A stretch of DNA of 64,000 nucleotides, taken from positions 6,579,501 to 6,643,500 of the forward strand of contig CP053159.1 of assembly GCA_014607495.2 (NCBI GenBank), read 5' to 3'. Below the pieces are notes generated by a model that saw nothing but the letters and a program-made list of their open reading frames with translations, was not told the origin of the DNA and did not search any database. Position numbers and translations under genes: made by a program. Origin of the DNA: Carposina sasakii. Its lineage: Eukaryota > Arthropoda > Insecta > Lepidoptera > Carposinidae. Below, in pieces: positions 33,380 through 46,090 of this stretch (positions within the stretch are counted from its first letter, which is position 1; the number at the start of each line of letters is the position of its first letter).

Positions 33380-34749
33380 GTAGATGCAATAATGTGTATT
33401 AGTTTAATTAAAAATATGTCTATCCATAGGCACTAATAGGTAAACTGTATGAGAGATAGATAGATACTGCTAAATGTGCTTTTATTTCTTTCAATTTCAA
33501 ATATTTCCCCACACATGAACTATAAATAAAGCAAATAAAGTCAAGCTTTTATAATTGGCACATTTCGTACATATAAAGTTTAACCTACCTACATACATTA
33601 TCGAGCAAACAATATCGAGTGACCTACTTGAAAATTTCAGGCAATCAACTTTGAAATTCAGATACAACACGAAATTGAAAAACTCAACCTAATATGTTCA
33701 TAATTTTTCGGAATTTGTTCTTCGAAACGAAATGCTATTTTGGGCTCATGACAATAATTATGGTGAAAAAAACGTTGACCTAATTTTATCCATTTACTAC
33801 TTAACAAAAATTACTACGTATTCTAGAATGTAACTATAATAAAATTCAAGTTGCTCGAAATATAAAACTACTTGAACTTTCGTGTGTAACACTCATAAAA
33901 TTATCACGGAGTTACGGGAAAAGCTGAAAACAAGCGCCTATAAATTGATGCTTAATTACTAGTTACATTTTTAGGATCCTGTGTTAAAAATTAATAATAC
34001 CTATATGCTTTAAAATGTACATTTATCTATTTAATGTAGTTAGCCTAGTTAGTTTTGATACAAACAGTGATTTATAACATGGAAAACCTAAGTTTGATAT
34101 GTCTAATTTAAAAATGATGTTTCCTAGAACTTTATGTGTAAACTAATAATTATCAAATAACTAGTGGCTCGTTTCGGAGATATGAAATGTATACCAACTA
34201 ATTCCAAACATAGGTAATATTATAAATGCATAAGTAAGTTTGTTTATTACCTCTTTTCTTCGCGCTATATCCACTCAATCAATCACTCATTATTGTTTGC
34301 ATATGTACAGTATAGTTAGTTAAGGACAAAATGGGGAAAGGAGAAAAAGAAAATCTTTTTTCCAAATAAAAATTAAGAATGTACACAGTAGCCAGGAGGT
34401 CAGCACATTCCAGGCGTAGGTATCATTGTTTTTACGATCAATATCATTGAAACATACAGGATCAACAAGCCTGCCTCAGAAAGTACAAAATTAAATGAAG
34501 CCCGAAGCTCTGCGATCCCTGGAATTGGTTAATTAACTTCCAAACTTCACAGAAAGAAGCCAAAGCGAAAACACTCCACGACACAGTGCACCAGAGCTCA
34601 GAGTCGTGCTTCCAATTCGATTGTAATAGCAGTTTACAAATTGTTTTTCCATTAATTCTAGTTTGCTTTAAATTGCAGTAGAACTTTAAGTTAACTATAG
34701 ATATATGTAAGTTTTCTACTCCTATACCTAATTACAGGTTAAGGAGAAT
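33380..34749. other. No gene recognised
   Basis: AT-rich, nothing supported. Confidence 0.4.
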
Positions 34750-34965
34750 TATTTATTATATACATACGACTGTGTCCCCAAAATGGGGTAGCCAGCATTG
34801 AAGGAGCCATCATAAAAGAGATTCGTCCACAGCCTGATTTAGCATACCAGGGACAGGTGGAAATGATCACTGACAAGTTGCTAGCTCAACGCCTAAAAGA
34901 AAACTCGTGTTCCTTAGTCTACTCTTACTACTTGCACGAAATCCCGTGTCAGCAAAAGATTATTT
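34750..34965. repeat. Probable lepidopteran LINE/SINE 3' fragment
   Basis: ACTGTGTCCCCAAAATGGGG after TATACATACG, and later GGTGGAAATGATCACTGACA, are patterns I associate with common lepidopteran repeat tails. No second copy in this window. Confidence 0.35.
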
Positions 34966-35194
34966 TTTGAAGTGATTTAAGATAGGCTGACAGGAAAAAA
35001 TATTGGTTGTATATTTTGCACACTTTAACCTATTTGTACCAAGCTCTATTATACAATTTATACCAAGAGAGAAGTGCGCATAGGTAAAAAAATATATTTA
35101 TCTAATAATCCGTCAATGTCCTTAAAATTAAGACGTTTAGTTCGCAAAATGTTATCTCCAACCACAGACTTAATGAAACGCTCCGTCAAAATAG

Positions 35195-35490
35195 TACAGG
35201 GGGCCAATTCTCAAAAAGTCTCCATTTGAAACGAAGCCGAAACGGAACCGTTGTACGTAGACGCTCACAACAAAGCAATAATTACTTTACGGTGACGTAA
35301 TTAGCACACATTTCAGCACGAGACAGATATTTGATTTCATTCTGTCATACTCACGACCATTGCATGCTAAAATTTACCTTAATATTCCAGCAGTAAGTAA
35401 TTATATTGCTCGTCACAGCGTTTTGTTCGTTAGTGGTTGCGTTTCGGCTCAAAGTTTTTGCGGAATCGCCCCCCAGCTATCTTTTCCAAA
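35195..35490 (+). repeat. Interspersed repeat family H, forward copy
   Basis: GCAATAATTACTTTACGGTG, GAGACAGATATTTG and GTGGTTGCGTTTCGGCTCAA mirror the reverse copy at 5095-5420. Confidence 0.55.
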
Positions 35491-35774
35491 GGCTATTACA
35501 TCGGGCTTCTCGTTAACGTCAGCAGTTAATAAAAGTGAATAGCTCGCCTTAAATGCCACTTGTCAAAATACTGAATGAAACGCGTTTTGCAAGTTTGTCG
35601 GTAACGCTAATTGCTTACAATTCCAGGATGAATAAAGGTACATCGCGTCGTTTGCTTTGTGGAAATAGATACTTGGAGGGATACATTTGAAATGAAAGGA
35701 TTTTTCAAATTGAATACGGATCGTTGCTGTGTTTTTTAAATAGATTTTCGAAAACCCTGTAGGTCCGTCTTCAA

Positions 35775-36052
35775 GGGCCGAAACACATAACCGCGTTGCG
35801 GCGCCGCAACGCTAAAATCTGCAGTTTGCGTTGCGGCGTTGCGGCACCGTGAAAATGAGCGTTTTACTATTGTGCGGTAGGGTAACCATGATTTTTGAGT
35901 ATAGATAGACGTCTCTGTAAAATCTGTAAAGACTGCCTTTGTAAAAATAATTGTTTGATGATTTAGTGAATCATTGTCACCAAGTACGGCGTCACAACGC
36001 TGGAAGTCGTGTCGCGTTACGGCACCGCAACGCGATTTTGTTTTTCGGCCCC
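35775..36052. mobile_element. Inverted-repeat element family G, short form
   Basis: Inverted ends of about 38 bp: GGGCCGAAACACATAACCGC at left, and a right end whose complement reads GGGGCCGAAAAACAAAATCG. The interior matches 14278-14845 (GAGCGTTTTACTATTGTGCG; AGTATAGATAGACGTCTCTG) but lacks about 300 bp. No coding frame. Confidence 0.75.
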
Positions 36053-36063
36053 AGAGCGTAAGC

Positions 36064-36268
36064 TAGGGCTGCCAACCGTCCTGTTTTCCCAGTACATGTC
36101 CTGCTTTTTTATTTATTTTAGCCTATGTTTTGAAATTCGCACGCCACTAACTCCCTCCAATCGTATTGTCACTGGGCTCGCACATGTATAGTCCTGGCTT
36201 TTAATCGAAATGTCCTGGTATTTTTTTCTTAAAATCCTGATTTTCAAAGTTTTGAGATGGCAACCCTA
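36064..36268. mobile_element. hAT-like MITE
   Basis: Ends TAGGGCTGCCAAC and ATGGCAACCCTA are inverted copies. The 8-bp flanks GCGTAAGC and GCGTAGGT match at six of eight positions, which fits an aged hAT target duplication. It begins about 11 bp after the family G element. Confidence 0.65.
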
Positions 36269-36471
36269 GCGTAGGTAGGATTGTATAGGTACGCCACCAT
36301 GAAATATTTGTGTGTAAATGTTTTCAATGACAGTATACTGTACTTAGAATAAAGATTTGGCTCCGCTGCGAAGACCAATCATTAATCTAAGATACTGTAT
36401 TTAACATAAGAAGTCAAATACGATGTATATCCATTGTAGATATATATCCATTTGCAACATTTTAATGTTGC

Positions 36472-36705
36472 AAAATTGTCACTTAGCTCGTGCCTCGGAA
36501 AGCACGTAAAACCGTTGGTCCTGCGCTTGATCTCTCTCCGGTCGGGTCGGCTTTCCGTCCCATCAGACTATGAGAGTAACGGAATAGAGAGTGCATCTGT
36601 GTTTGCGCACACACTTGTGTACTATAATATCTCCTGCGTACCTGGCCAATCTCCGTAGAGATTGGTCGACTTGACCGAAATACGGTCGGAGATCATCATC
36701 ATATC
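36472..36705 (+). repeat. Repeat family F, longest copy
   Basis: GTCACTTAGCTCGTGCCTCG through TCTCCGTAGAGATTGGTCGA to GACCGAAATACGGTCGGAGA and a short ATC tail (36695-36705). It is longer than 10103-10305 by a short TTGTGTACTATAATATCTCC insert. Confidence 0.7.
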
Positions 36706-37094
36706 CATTGTCAAAAGTCACAGAACAAGAAAATGACGTACTAATAAAAGAGTCATAGGCTTGGATAGACGCACCAGTCGCTTAAATGGTCTACCAATAT
36801 TAATTACCTAAATTCCCAATTTCTATAAAAATAATATACTCAAATAAACACAAATTATCTTAAATCCTATTCCGAAAAACTGAATATTACACAATATTAC
36901 CTAAACACCATACTAGAACGCGGCGCAGAATATACAAAGGACTCACACTATTCCAAGATTTCGTTGTTCCGTGTTTGAGCAATTCCGTCTGAAATACGAG
37001 GTCATTGTTAGTGGCACCAACCATGAAGAAAGGCAAGAAGGAGATGTAGTTGTCAATGTACCTAGACCGCCGATGCACACTATGCAGCACAATA

Positions 37095-37290
37095 CAGGAT
37101 GTTACAAAAATTTTAGACTCGATGTCACATGTTTATTTTTCCAGACAGTATGGAGAATTCCTAAACAACCCAGGAATGTTCATACAATCAAATATACATG
37201 TGAATACGAGTCTCAAATTTTGGAAATATATTTTTTATGGTAGGCTATTTACATAGCTTTTCGCTTAACATACCCTTTCTGTTCACTTTG
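37095..37290 (+). mobile_element. MITE family A copy, internally deleted
   Basis: TA-flanked. Starts CAGGATGTTACAAAAATTTT, skipping the ~50 bp next to the left end found in other copies; ends with the CATAGCTTTTCGCTTAACAT block. Confidence 0.8.
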
Positions 37291-37389
37291 TATAAACAAA
37301 TCACTAGCTCAGATTTTCATGTCATCTTCAACGTCAAACCTTCCACCCATTCGTGCAACGGTTATATAATATGTATATTATACTATCTT

Positions 37390-38020
37390 TACCAGTGTTA
37401 TAAAAGCGAGAGTAAGTCCGTCTGTCGCGCTTTCACGCCAAACCGCTTTCAAAATCAGTAGCCCCCCCCCCCATTTTTATTTCACCTTAAAAAGGTCAAT
37501 AGCATATTAGTTGCGCTATTTTTTTCTGGGGCCTTGATTGCCCTTCTCTAGGCCTCCAACGCCCACGAGGGGGCGTTATCGCCCACTATGGGAAAGACTG
37601 CATTAGGCAATTTTTTTGATGTGTAAAAGGGTTGTCACGGACACTGCCATCTACTTTTATATCATTTTACTATTTTCATTATATATTGATTCATTGTATT
37701 TTACGTAGAGTTCGCTAGAGGGATTACAAATTGACATATCGAAAACTGATGTGTTTTATTACCAAGTAATTTTATTTATATTCAAATACCTGGTTCCTGG
37801 GTCGACAGGAAACAAGGGTAGTAGTTGCGTTTATAGATGAAATTATTTTTGGGCTTGTGATTAGATATAAATAAATATAACGTTTCAAGTTTGTACAAAT
37901 TTTACCTTATTGAGCGTAAAATAGAGGATGAAAGTGTGTAGGTATAGAAGTTTGTTATTGTCAAAGAGCATAATCATTCAGTAGTCCACGCGGACGCAGT
38001 CGCGAGCAACAGCTAGTTTG
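37390..38020 (-). repeat. SINE-like family S-related block, diverged
   Basis: Begins TTATAAAAGCGAGAGTAAGT with TCCGTCTGTCGCG and ends CACGCGGACGCAGTCGCGAG then AGCTAGT, the two ends of family S. The middle is long, diverged and includes a C9 run at 37463-37471; it may hold a nested insertion. Confidence 0.5.
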
Positions 38021-38874
38021 CTATAAAACCATCTTAGGCCTCCTCTACGTCCTAACTTCATGGCACCAGAGTCTGGAGGGGAATCCGGGAGGGGCAGGGG
38101 TCTCCCCGGGAGAGACCGGGAGAGCACCAAACCCATTACAATCGGCAAAGAAATAGGACGCCTCTGTCGAGTCCTGTTTAAATAATTGTGTTCCACCAAT
38201 TCCTTCCTATCCCAATGTGGGGTGAAATATTACGCGGCACAGTATATTACGAGATGTTTCTAATTGATGTTGTCTATTTGGTTTTAAGAAAGGGTAACCA
38301 GCCAAAAATGGTCGCATAATGGTGTTAATAATCGCCATGATTATTTCCACAAAGTTAATAATTTGCACTTTAGCTTAACCTAGTATTTTATTTAAATACT
38401 TATAGCTAAATAAATCCTAATATGTAGGTGGGTACTTTTAATTTATGTTACAAAAATATATCTTACTCTATGCACTGCGACAGAATAGCGTTCGCGTCTT
38501 TTTTAAGATCATAGTTAACATAACCAGACGTCCCGTTTTGAACGGGACAGTCCCGTTTTACAGTCAATTGGCCCGGTGTCCCCGATATGGACTGTGGGAC
38601 GCAAAATTGTCACGTTTTCCGAAACCGCACAAAAAATTGAGTAGTAGATAGCCGGCCACCACCCTGGCCGCCGCCATAATCGAAGATTTAACAGTAGAAA
38701 GTAGTCAATAATTTTATTCTCATTCGCTTCGCCTACATCAGACTTCCCATACATAGTCTGCATTTACCAAAAATAAATGGCAACTTGTGTGCCAAAAAAC
38801 CGTAAAAATTTCGCGCTCGCTTCGCTTGCGCTACTGCTTTCTTAAATACTTATTTTAACGCATTCAGTACCGGC
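38021..38874. other. No gene recognised
   Basis: Contains a short inverted GTCCCGTTTTGAACGGGAC at 38530-38548. Nothing else supported. Confidence 0.4.
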
Positions 38875-39145
38875 AACTACGTCAACGTCTCTGAATACCA
38901 CGCATTCTCCTCTACCTGGGAAATGTCTGGTCTTCAAGATATTAAGGTCTAAAGTCAACGTGGACGCGTGTCTACGTGCATTTTTCCCCGAAAAAACTTT
39001 AAAAATCTCCCATCAATGCAAACACTAGAGACCATATATTAATACAAGTAAAAGTTAAGTTTTTAAAATTGAATAAAACTTACTTTATTTCACGTGTTAT
39101 AGAGTACGTACCTCTCGTAAATGGTGGCAATGAAAAAATACCCTG
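38875..39145 (+). mobile_element. MITE family D, diverged copy
   Basis: ACCTGGGAAATGTCTGGTCT, GACGCGTGTCTACGTGCATT, ATAGAGTACGTACCTCTCGT and a right end ATACCCTG at TA match family D landmarks; the left end is worn away. Confidence 0.65.
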
Positions 39146-40975
39146 TATATAAATAACTTTATAAAAGTGTTTTTTTTTTAACTACCAATGATTTGACCTA
39201 TATATAGACCAATGTCCCGTTTTGAGTCAAAAAATAAATGGTCACATTAATCATAGTCGAAAATGCGAGCATTTCTTGAACATCCGCATACCAGTGGGTT
39301 TTTAAAATTAGCGTACCGTTATCAAAGTACCTTTTACTAAATGATAACGCTACCTTTACAAACCTATTCATTCGATACACAAATAATATGCTTTCGATTG
39401 AAATTTGAATCAAATCTATCATAAAATATGGACTAAAAAAATCGTTACAATATTGTAGGCACAACACTAGTGATTATCGATATCATTAGTTTAACATCAA
39501 TGCCGTTTGGTGCCATGAAATTGGTCGGCGTATCCTTTGAGGGTCGTTCGGTCGGTTATTGTGCCTTGGTTCCATAATTTTGCGTATCGGGCAATATTAA
39601 TTTTGCAATATAATCTGGGTACGCCGCCTGGGCTTTTGTCCGGCAAGTAATATCGCTCAGAAATGGGAGTAAATACATGTTCGCACATTGGTTTAACGTC
39701 GTAGAAGTTTGTATGTTTGTTTGGTAGGTGGCCAAGGCTTAGATAGACTTACAGTCCATGTATGCATACTTGGTAATTATACCTAGTTATATCGTGTAGG
39801 TACTTATATTAAAAGGTAATATTGTACCTGTAGCCTCGTCATTGCTTGTGGCAGACTCCCATGGCAAGTTTTGATAAATGAGTTAATCTAAATTGAATGA
39901 CAATCGACGAGGTGTGACACGTACCTTTACGTTAAATTGAATTTGAAATGGATTAACTGACGATACAGATCGGTATACATACAATACTCCAATATCACGA
40001 GAATTTAGTTTCAGAAATAGAAATTGGTAGGTACAGTATACCAGAGCTTTATTATGGTAAGTATGAATAGTTCAAAATATATTGTTTAACTTAGAATCTA
40101 AAGTTTCAAGTAAAATGGTTACTTCTGTAATAAATTTTCTCAAAACGTAGGCACCATATATGATATCCAAAAATTTACTACACTATTTAAAACTTGCAGT
40201 ATAGCGATGATAAGCACAAAAGTAAGATATACAACTCGTTAAAAGTGGGTAAGTATAAGTTATTTATATTTGAACCTTTAATTTCTGCCTTACCTATTTG
40301 GGAACAATAAGCGTCACTGTATAATGTTGGTGTGTATATTATATATTCAATTTTCACTATGGGTGCGCCCACCACCGGGCCCTATACCCTCCACTGACCC
40401 TCGGATCTGATAACTCATAATTGCGACAACAGGCACTTGCACTAACTACAATCGCCATGAGAAACCAGACCCGATCAGATATATTCAATTCATTAACATT
40501 GTTAATTTCATCCATTCTAATATTTATCCTAACGATTAAATGCGTATTTGAAATAAATTTCACATCAAATATAGGTATTGTAGACTACAATTTCCAATAA
40601 AGTGTAACAAGATCTATTGAAAGGCATATTATGCCTCTACAAGCAGATGCCATATTTCCATCACCTGATATTGAGGCCATTCATGTGCCCTCCAAGTAGG
40701 TTGGTATATTCGAATTTTATTTAGATAGAAACTAACGCCAGTTTATGCTGCAATTTTTTATAAGAATGGTCTTGTTGGTCTGTCTTGTTTGTTGAATGAC
40801 AAGGGAATCTATTTTTAATTCACCTGCCTATTTAAGTTATTAAGTACCTAAATAAAGTTTTCTTATCATTCCTCCAATTTCTTAATTATATCCTAATTTA
40901 AGTTAGGAAAATTTACTGACAATTTTTATAATCTTTACCTACAAGTTTTTTTATGACTAGAATTTTATAAACATA
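39146..40975. other. No gene recognised
   Basis: Several short ORFs, none with a recognisable domain. Confidence 0.4.
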
Positions 40976-41379
40976 CAGGGTGTTAAAAGACAACTTTGTT
41001 CTTTTAATACCTCGTATTCTTTGTAATATCACGATAATTTTTTTTTCTATGGAAGCACCCCTGGAAAGCCATGGATATCCAAGGTATTGAGGTCCAAAGT
41101 TACATTAATATTATTATTATTTTTTACATAAATCCATCTGAAATCGGTTAACAAACATTTTTTTTTTCAAATATACCATGTCAAAATATTATAATGTTAA
41201 TGTTGTAGTGTATTTTGCGCATCAAACTAATACATTGCTTGCAATAAAATGACTGTACAGACTGTACACATTTTTTCATTATTTTTTGACGTTTCCCAGA
41301 GTTGGTTCCATAGAAGAAAATGATCGTAACCTTACAAAGAATAAGAGGTATTAAAAACATTGTTGTCTTTTACACCCTG
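40976..41379 (-). mobile_element. MITE family C copy
   Basis: TA-flanked, ends CAGGGTGTTAAAAGACAACT and a right end ending GTTGTCTTTTACACCCTG. Opposite orientation to 11580-11941. Confidence 0.85.
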
Positions 41380-41639
41380 TATAACATTATAGATTTATTT
41401 TATATAACTTAAGCATACTAGTCAAAAAGTGGTTGCGCCATATAGCATGACCTGCATGCCACCTTTATACACACGATGAACTAGATTAGGTATATTTCGG
41501 AGCGACCAGGGCGCAGTATTGATGAAGGAGTATCATCAGGTGCAATGGGTAGCAAGCACATCATCATGGTCCACTATGTAGTAAAATGTGATTCAGGTGT
41601 GACCAGTTTTACAATTAAGACATGTGCACAGAGTACGGA

Positions 41640-41925
41640 TGCCACAATCGGACTGATCCCGTGCCTTTTTTTTTGTTTTTGAATGTCAAATGATGGTAGC
41701 CTGAAGGGCTTTACCATCTTCACCGAGCTAGGTGGCGTGCGCTTAAGGCGCACAACCGAAAGTGAGCCCGTGCCTTTTTTTTTTGAATGATAACTGATGA
41801 TAGCCTGAAGGGCTTTGTCATCTTCACCGGGCTACTTGGTGTGCGCTGAAGGTGCACAACCGAATGGTTTAAACCTACGCGACCAGTGAACCCCAGATAC
41901 GGCTGGGGCTGAGCCCGTGCCAACC
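41640..41925. repeat. Tandem duplication of a ~115-150-bp unit
   Basis: GATGGTAGCCTGAAGGGCTT / GATGATAGCCTGAAGGGCTT, then CATCTTCACCG-GCTA and GCGCACAACCGAA / GTGCACAACCGAA occur twice, each preceded by GAGCCCGTGCC- or GTGCC-type text and a T8-T11 run. Probably two copies of one repeat fragment. Confidence 0.65.
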
Positions 41926-44529
41926 GAGCGCCCGACTTTTATACCTGAGTATGATTCATCCGAGCCTCGCACGACCGTGCACCGTCGCCTGATTCACAGA
42001 GTGACGACATCGTCTTAGTTCCAACCTGTTGGGCTTCTAATAAGTGAAAGAGTATGGTTTGAATTAAATTGGAGGCTTGCGCCGACATTTATATGCTAAA
42101 TCAAAACAATCGTTACAAAATAACCGCAAAAATTATCTGAAGTGCCAAATAAAGCGTATTCTTTTTATATACCATCGGATCACAAAACCGCATAGCAACC
42201 AAGTTTCGGCCGTAACAAATTATTTGCTTCATCTACCACGGGGGCTCACAAAAAGCCTCTTCGCCACTGAGATGAAAATCATTTTATGAACTGTTCGAAC
42301 CAAAGCCCTCGGAGAATTTAATCGGATTGTCGAGGTAGTTTAATGAAATCAAAGCTAGGCCCAATGACGGGCGACAATGGCCGCCATAGCCCGGGGCTTC
42401 CCGATTGCGACAGTAAGCGGAATTTTGCAAAAATACCGACGCCGTTAAATTGCTAACACATTTAGCTGAAAGCCTTTGAATGTAGCGTACTCTTCACTGT
42501 TTAGATACAGTTTCTTAAGTTGTCTAACAAGCGGCCAGTGTCATATTGATTATTATTTAAGCATATTGTTTATTATAAAATAATGTAATTCTCTTCTTTA
42601 GTTAGTAACTTTAAAATGAACCATATAAAACGAATACACAATTTCTGTGTATTTATGAATATAAAACAGGGCTTAAACGTTATAAGTCAATAGTAGGTAA
42701 AGTATAAATTAGGCTGAAAGCCTTTTTTTACTCCAATAACGTTATAATACCTTAACGAATACAGTTTAAACTATACAGAAATGTATGTATTTGTACAATG
42801 TAACTTTAAGCTCAAAAGCTGACTACGTACCAAGCCATTCAATTCAATCTCTCAATTGGCGCAAAACAGAGGCCAGCGGCTAGCTACCTACCTACATATG
42901 CTATACATTGCGTATTATATTCTTAGCCACAGGCCGATTCTAGGTGCAGTGCAAGCGATGTCGATGTTATTTATTCGTTAAATTACGAACTGTTATTGTT
43001 GCGAGTAAAGTGGTATTAGTTTTGTTATATAATATCGATTGTATCGTTAAATCCTTTGTGAGATGTTTGTGAGTGACGGATTAATTCAATCTTTTGTGGT
43101 CTCCGAGACTGAAAGCTTAACCTTTCAATCTACGTTTACTAAAGATCATTGTGTATATTTTAATGTTTTTTTTTCTACGTTATGTTTGTTATTGTTTTAA
43201 AGAAAACAGTGTAATGACGATAACATGATAGTTGAGCTTATTGGCCTATTATTAGGCGAGATTGAATCGCTGATACGAGTATACACGCCGAGTAACTATT
43301 TTAGAGCTTAAATGAATCTGCCCATTGAATACAGTGACACAGTCTACAAACGCTTCGGTAATTTATTTTATTTTATTTATTTATTCACCCATATAAATCA
43401 TTATCATTACAGCTGATCAAGCCAATGCGATAACGTTACAACCATAACCATCTTAAATTAACTTATAACAACAACAATACAAAATTAATAATACTTTATT
43501 ACATTAATTTAATTATTTACATACATATATTATACATGATATAATACACAAGGCTAGCTAAAACTGTAAATCGTGGAGGAGATTTTACAGCCACGTTTAG
43601 TACAACAGATGTTTAGATCAGTGACAAGTTAGCTCATCGTCTGAGAGACGCCTCCAAATTTGTGAGTCAATTCTTACTACATGTACAGAAAGAGATGCAG
43701 ATAATATATTTTTAGTGAAGCTCCGCGTGTATTTATTACAAACACAGGTAATTATTTTGGAAAGATATTTTTTAATATTCCAATAATATTAAAATGCGTT
43801 GAAAGGTTCATTATTTATATGTAACGTATTTTCCAACAAATCGAATTCAAACGCCGCCGCCGTATCGACTGAACACGCAAATCTAACCGATGGGCCTATT
43901 ACGCCTATCACCTCTATCTTAGTGTAAAACTTAAATCACTTCTTAATGTAAGTTTGAATTTTTTATTGATATAAGTAACAGCCATCTTAATGTTAAAAAA
44001 CACCAACTTTCAATGAAATTCAAATGTATCGCAGTCCCTTCTGTCACAATGCGCTTTGTAGTTAGCCCCGGCCTAACCCGAGCAGTATGTTAACCTCCTC
44101 ACATAATCTCCACAAGGGTTCGTTTTTATCTCATTTCTGATGCTGCCCATAAAAACTAGTGGCTGTATCAACGGAGCATATCTACGCAGGTGCGAGAAAA
44201 GGTTCTTAGGGTCGGAAACTTAATGTTCGTTCAAGTTTCTCCATCGATTTCAGCTTATAAAGTCTTCGAATAGTTTGTAACAGAAAATGTTTTCGTACTC
44301 AACTTTTATTGGTAACGAGATCGAAATAAAATTGGGTTGAAATATATAATCATTTATAATATTTCTGTCTGAACAAATGTACCTAAAGTAACGAATCTAC
44401 TTGAGATTATATGAATAATTATTATAATATTAGGTACTGCTGAACACTTAAATGCGGCTGAACTTAAGACTATATAAGATTTTATGTGATTTTGCTTCAA
44501 TATACCCATGATAAAATACTGGGAATAAG
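41926..44529. other. No gene recognised; LINE-type tail near 43360
   Basis: 43360-43440 opens with TTTATTTTATTTATTTATTC and resembles the A-rich 3' tail of a LINE in reverse. 42340-42480 is GC-richer than its surroundings without a frame. Confidence 0.35.
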
Positions 44530-44532
44530 AAA

Positions 44533-44780
44533 AGGCTAAGCGATATGCTATGAAAATAGAGCCCACTATGAGGAACCCATTCACAAAATTTCAGACTTGA
44601 AATCACATGTTTATTTTTCATGATAGTAAGTTATTTAGGAATTCTCTATAAGTACACGAAATAACCTCTAAATAAATATCTGGTTTTAGTAGTAGTATAA
44701 AGTAGTAATGTAGAGAATTCCTAAACAACTCAGGTATGTTCATTATAACCTTGAAAAATAAACAGATGTTTTCAAATTTT
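44533..44780 (+). mobile_element. MITE family A, split and worn copy
   Basis: GGAACCCATTCACAAAATTT, ATCACATGTTTATTTTTCAT and CTAAACAACTCAGGTATGTT are family A interior blocks; a ~60-bp extra segment and loss of both ends mark decay. Confidence 0.6.
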
Positions 44781-45540
44781 AAATCTTGCACATTGTTTCT
44801 CTAAGCATGCTCTGCAACTGTTCACATTCGTCAGTAAAAAGCATGCTTGTTTTAAGAATTCTCACGCTCGAAGTACCACCCCTTCCACCCGCGCCTCAGG
44901 TTGCATACTCAAAAATCAAACACCGGTTGATTTTTGCTCGAACTAAGCATGCTCATTACTAGCAATTAATTAATTAATTACGTGTTATTAATGAGTACAT
45001 GCTCAATAAAGGCACGTTTTCATCCTATATTTTACTAAATTAACTACAGTTATATTTTAAAATTTAAACAGGATTCCCCTGGCTAAAATAAAGGATAAAC
45101 AAGTAGGTATGTTTAAGTTCAACTAAAATAGACAACAGATTTTTGCGAGCGTACAGCAAGTCGCCACTGAATACATAATTCAATCTGATATTACTATGTA
45201 CTAAAATTGTATTTTAATTGAAAATACATTTCAAAACTTGGAACAAGATTGATCCTTAATTATACTTCATGAATATTTTAATAGGCTTAATCTAAAAAGC
45301 AATTTAAATGCCTTTATAAATTTAAGTAGGACACTAACTCATATTATATTTTATAACTGTATTAATGAGTTAAGCTCGATCTTATTTACATTAAAATAAA
45401 TGCATAAGCGATAGTGACAAACACTTAAGTATTATATAATTATAATTTAAATAGCTTTTTGTGTGTATTCATCTATATTAAAGTGGCAAGTAGGCTACTT
45501 AAAAATCTATTTTTACATAATACTCGTAGATTTCTTTATA
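44781..45540. other. No gene recognised
   Basis: Nothing supported. Confidence 0.4.
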
Positions 45541-45925
45541 CAGGATGATTTTTCGTCAACGTTCCCGAAAACTACGGAATCTCCTCATCATCACGATCAT
45601 TTTTCTCCATGGAAGCACACCTGGGAAGTGTCTGGTTTCCAAAATATTAGGTTTCAAAGTTGAGTAAATAGACAGAGTTTTTCTGCATAAATGCACATTG
45701 ACGCGTGTAGCAAGATTTTTTCACGAGAAATAATTAATATCTGTCTATGAAAAAACTAGCATAAACACTGGACGGACACTATAAATTTCGCCCGATCAAG
45801 TAATTAACAAAAATTTACAAAAAAATTTACATCGTTTCCTAAGATTATTTTTTTTGCGTAAACTTACTTTATTTGATGTATAGAGTACGTACCCTTCGTT
45901 AAGGGTGGCCACGAAAAAACATCTA
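45541..45925 (+). mobile_element. MITE family D copy
   Basis: Starts CAGGATGATTTTTCGTCAAC after TA; contains TTTCTCCATGGAAGCACACC, GACGCGTGTAGCAAG and ATAGAGTACGTACCCTTCGT; the right end is altered (ACATCTATAATA). Confidence 0.8.
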
Positions 45926-45984
45926 TAATATATATTTTATATAATAAAACATCTATAATAAATATATATTATATAATTTGTTTT

Positions 45985-46090
45985 TTTTTTATATTGTTAA
46001 CATTTTATAGATATTGTTTTTATTTTATTGACTTTATAGTGGCTTGGTGTCGATACACTGTATTATTGTAAAGATTTTTGAACTCAAATA
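45985..46090 (+). repeat. LINE 3' tail
   Basis: GTCGATACACTGTATTATTG, GTAAAGATTTTTGAACTC and an AAATAAATAAATAAATAA tail are typical of an insect LINE 3' end; no coding part remains. Confidence 0.45.
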
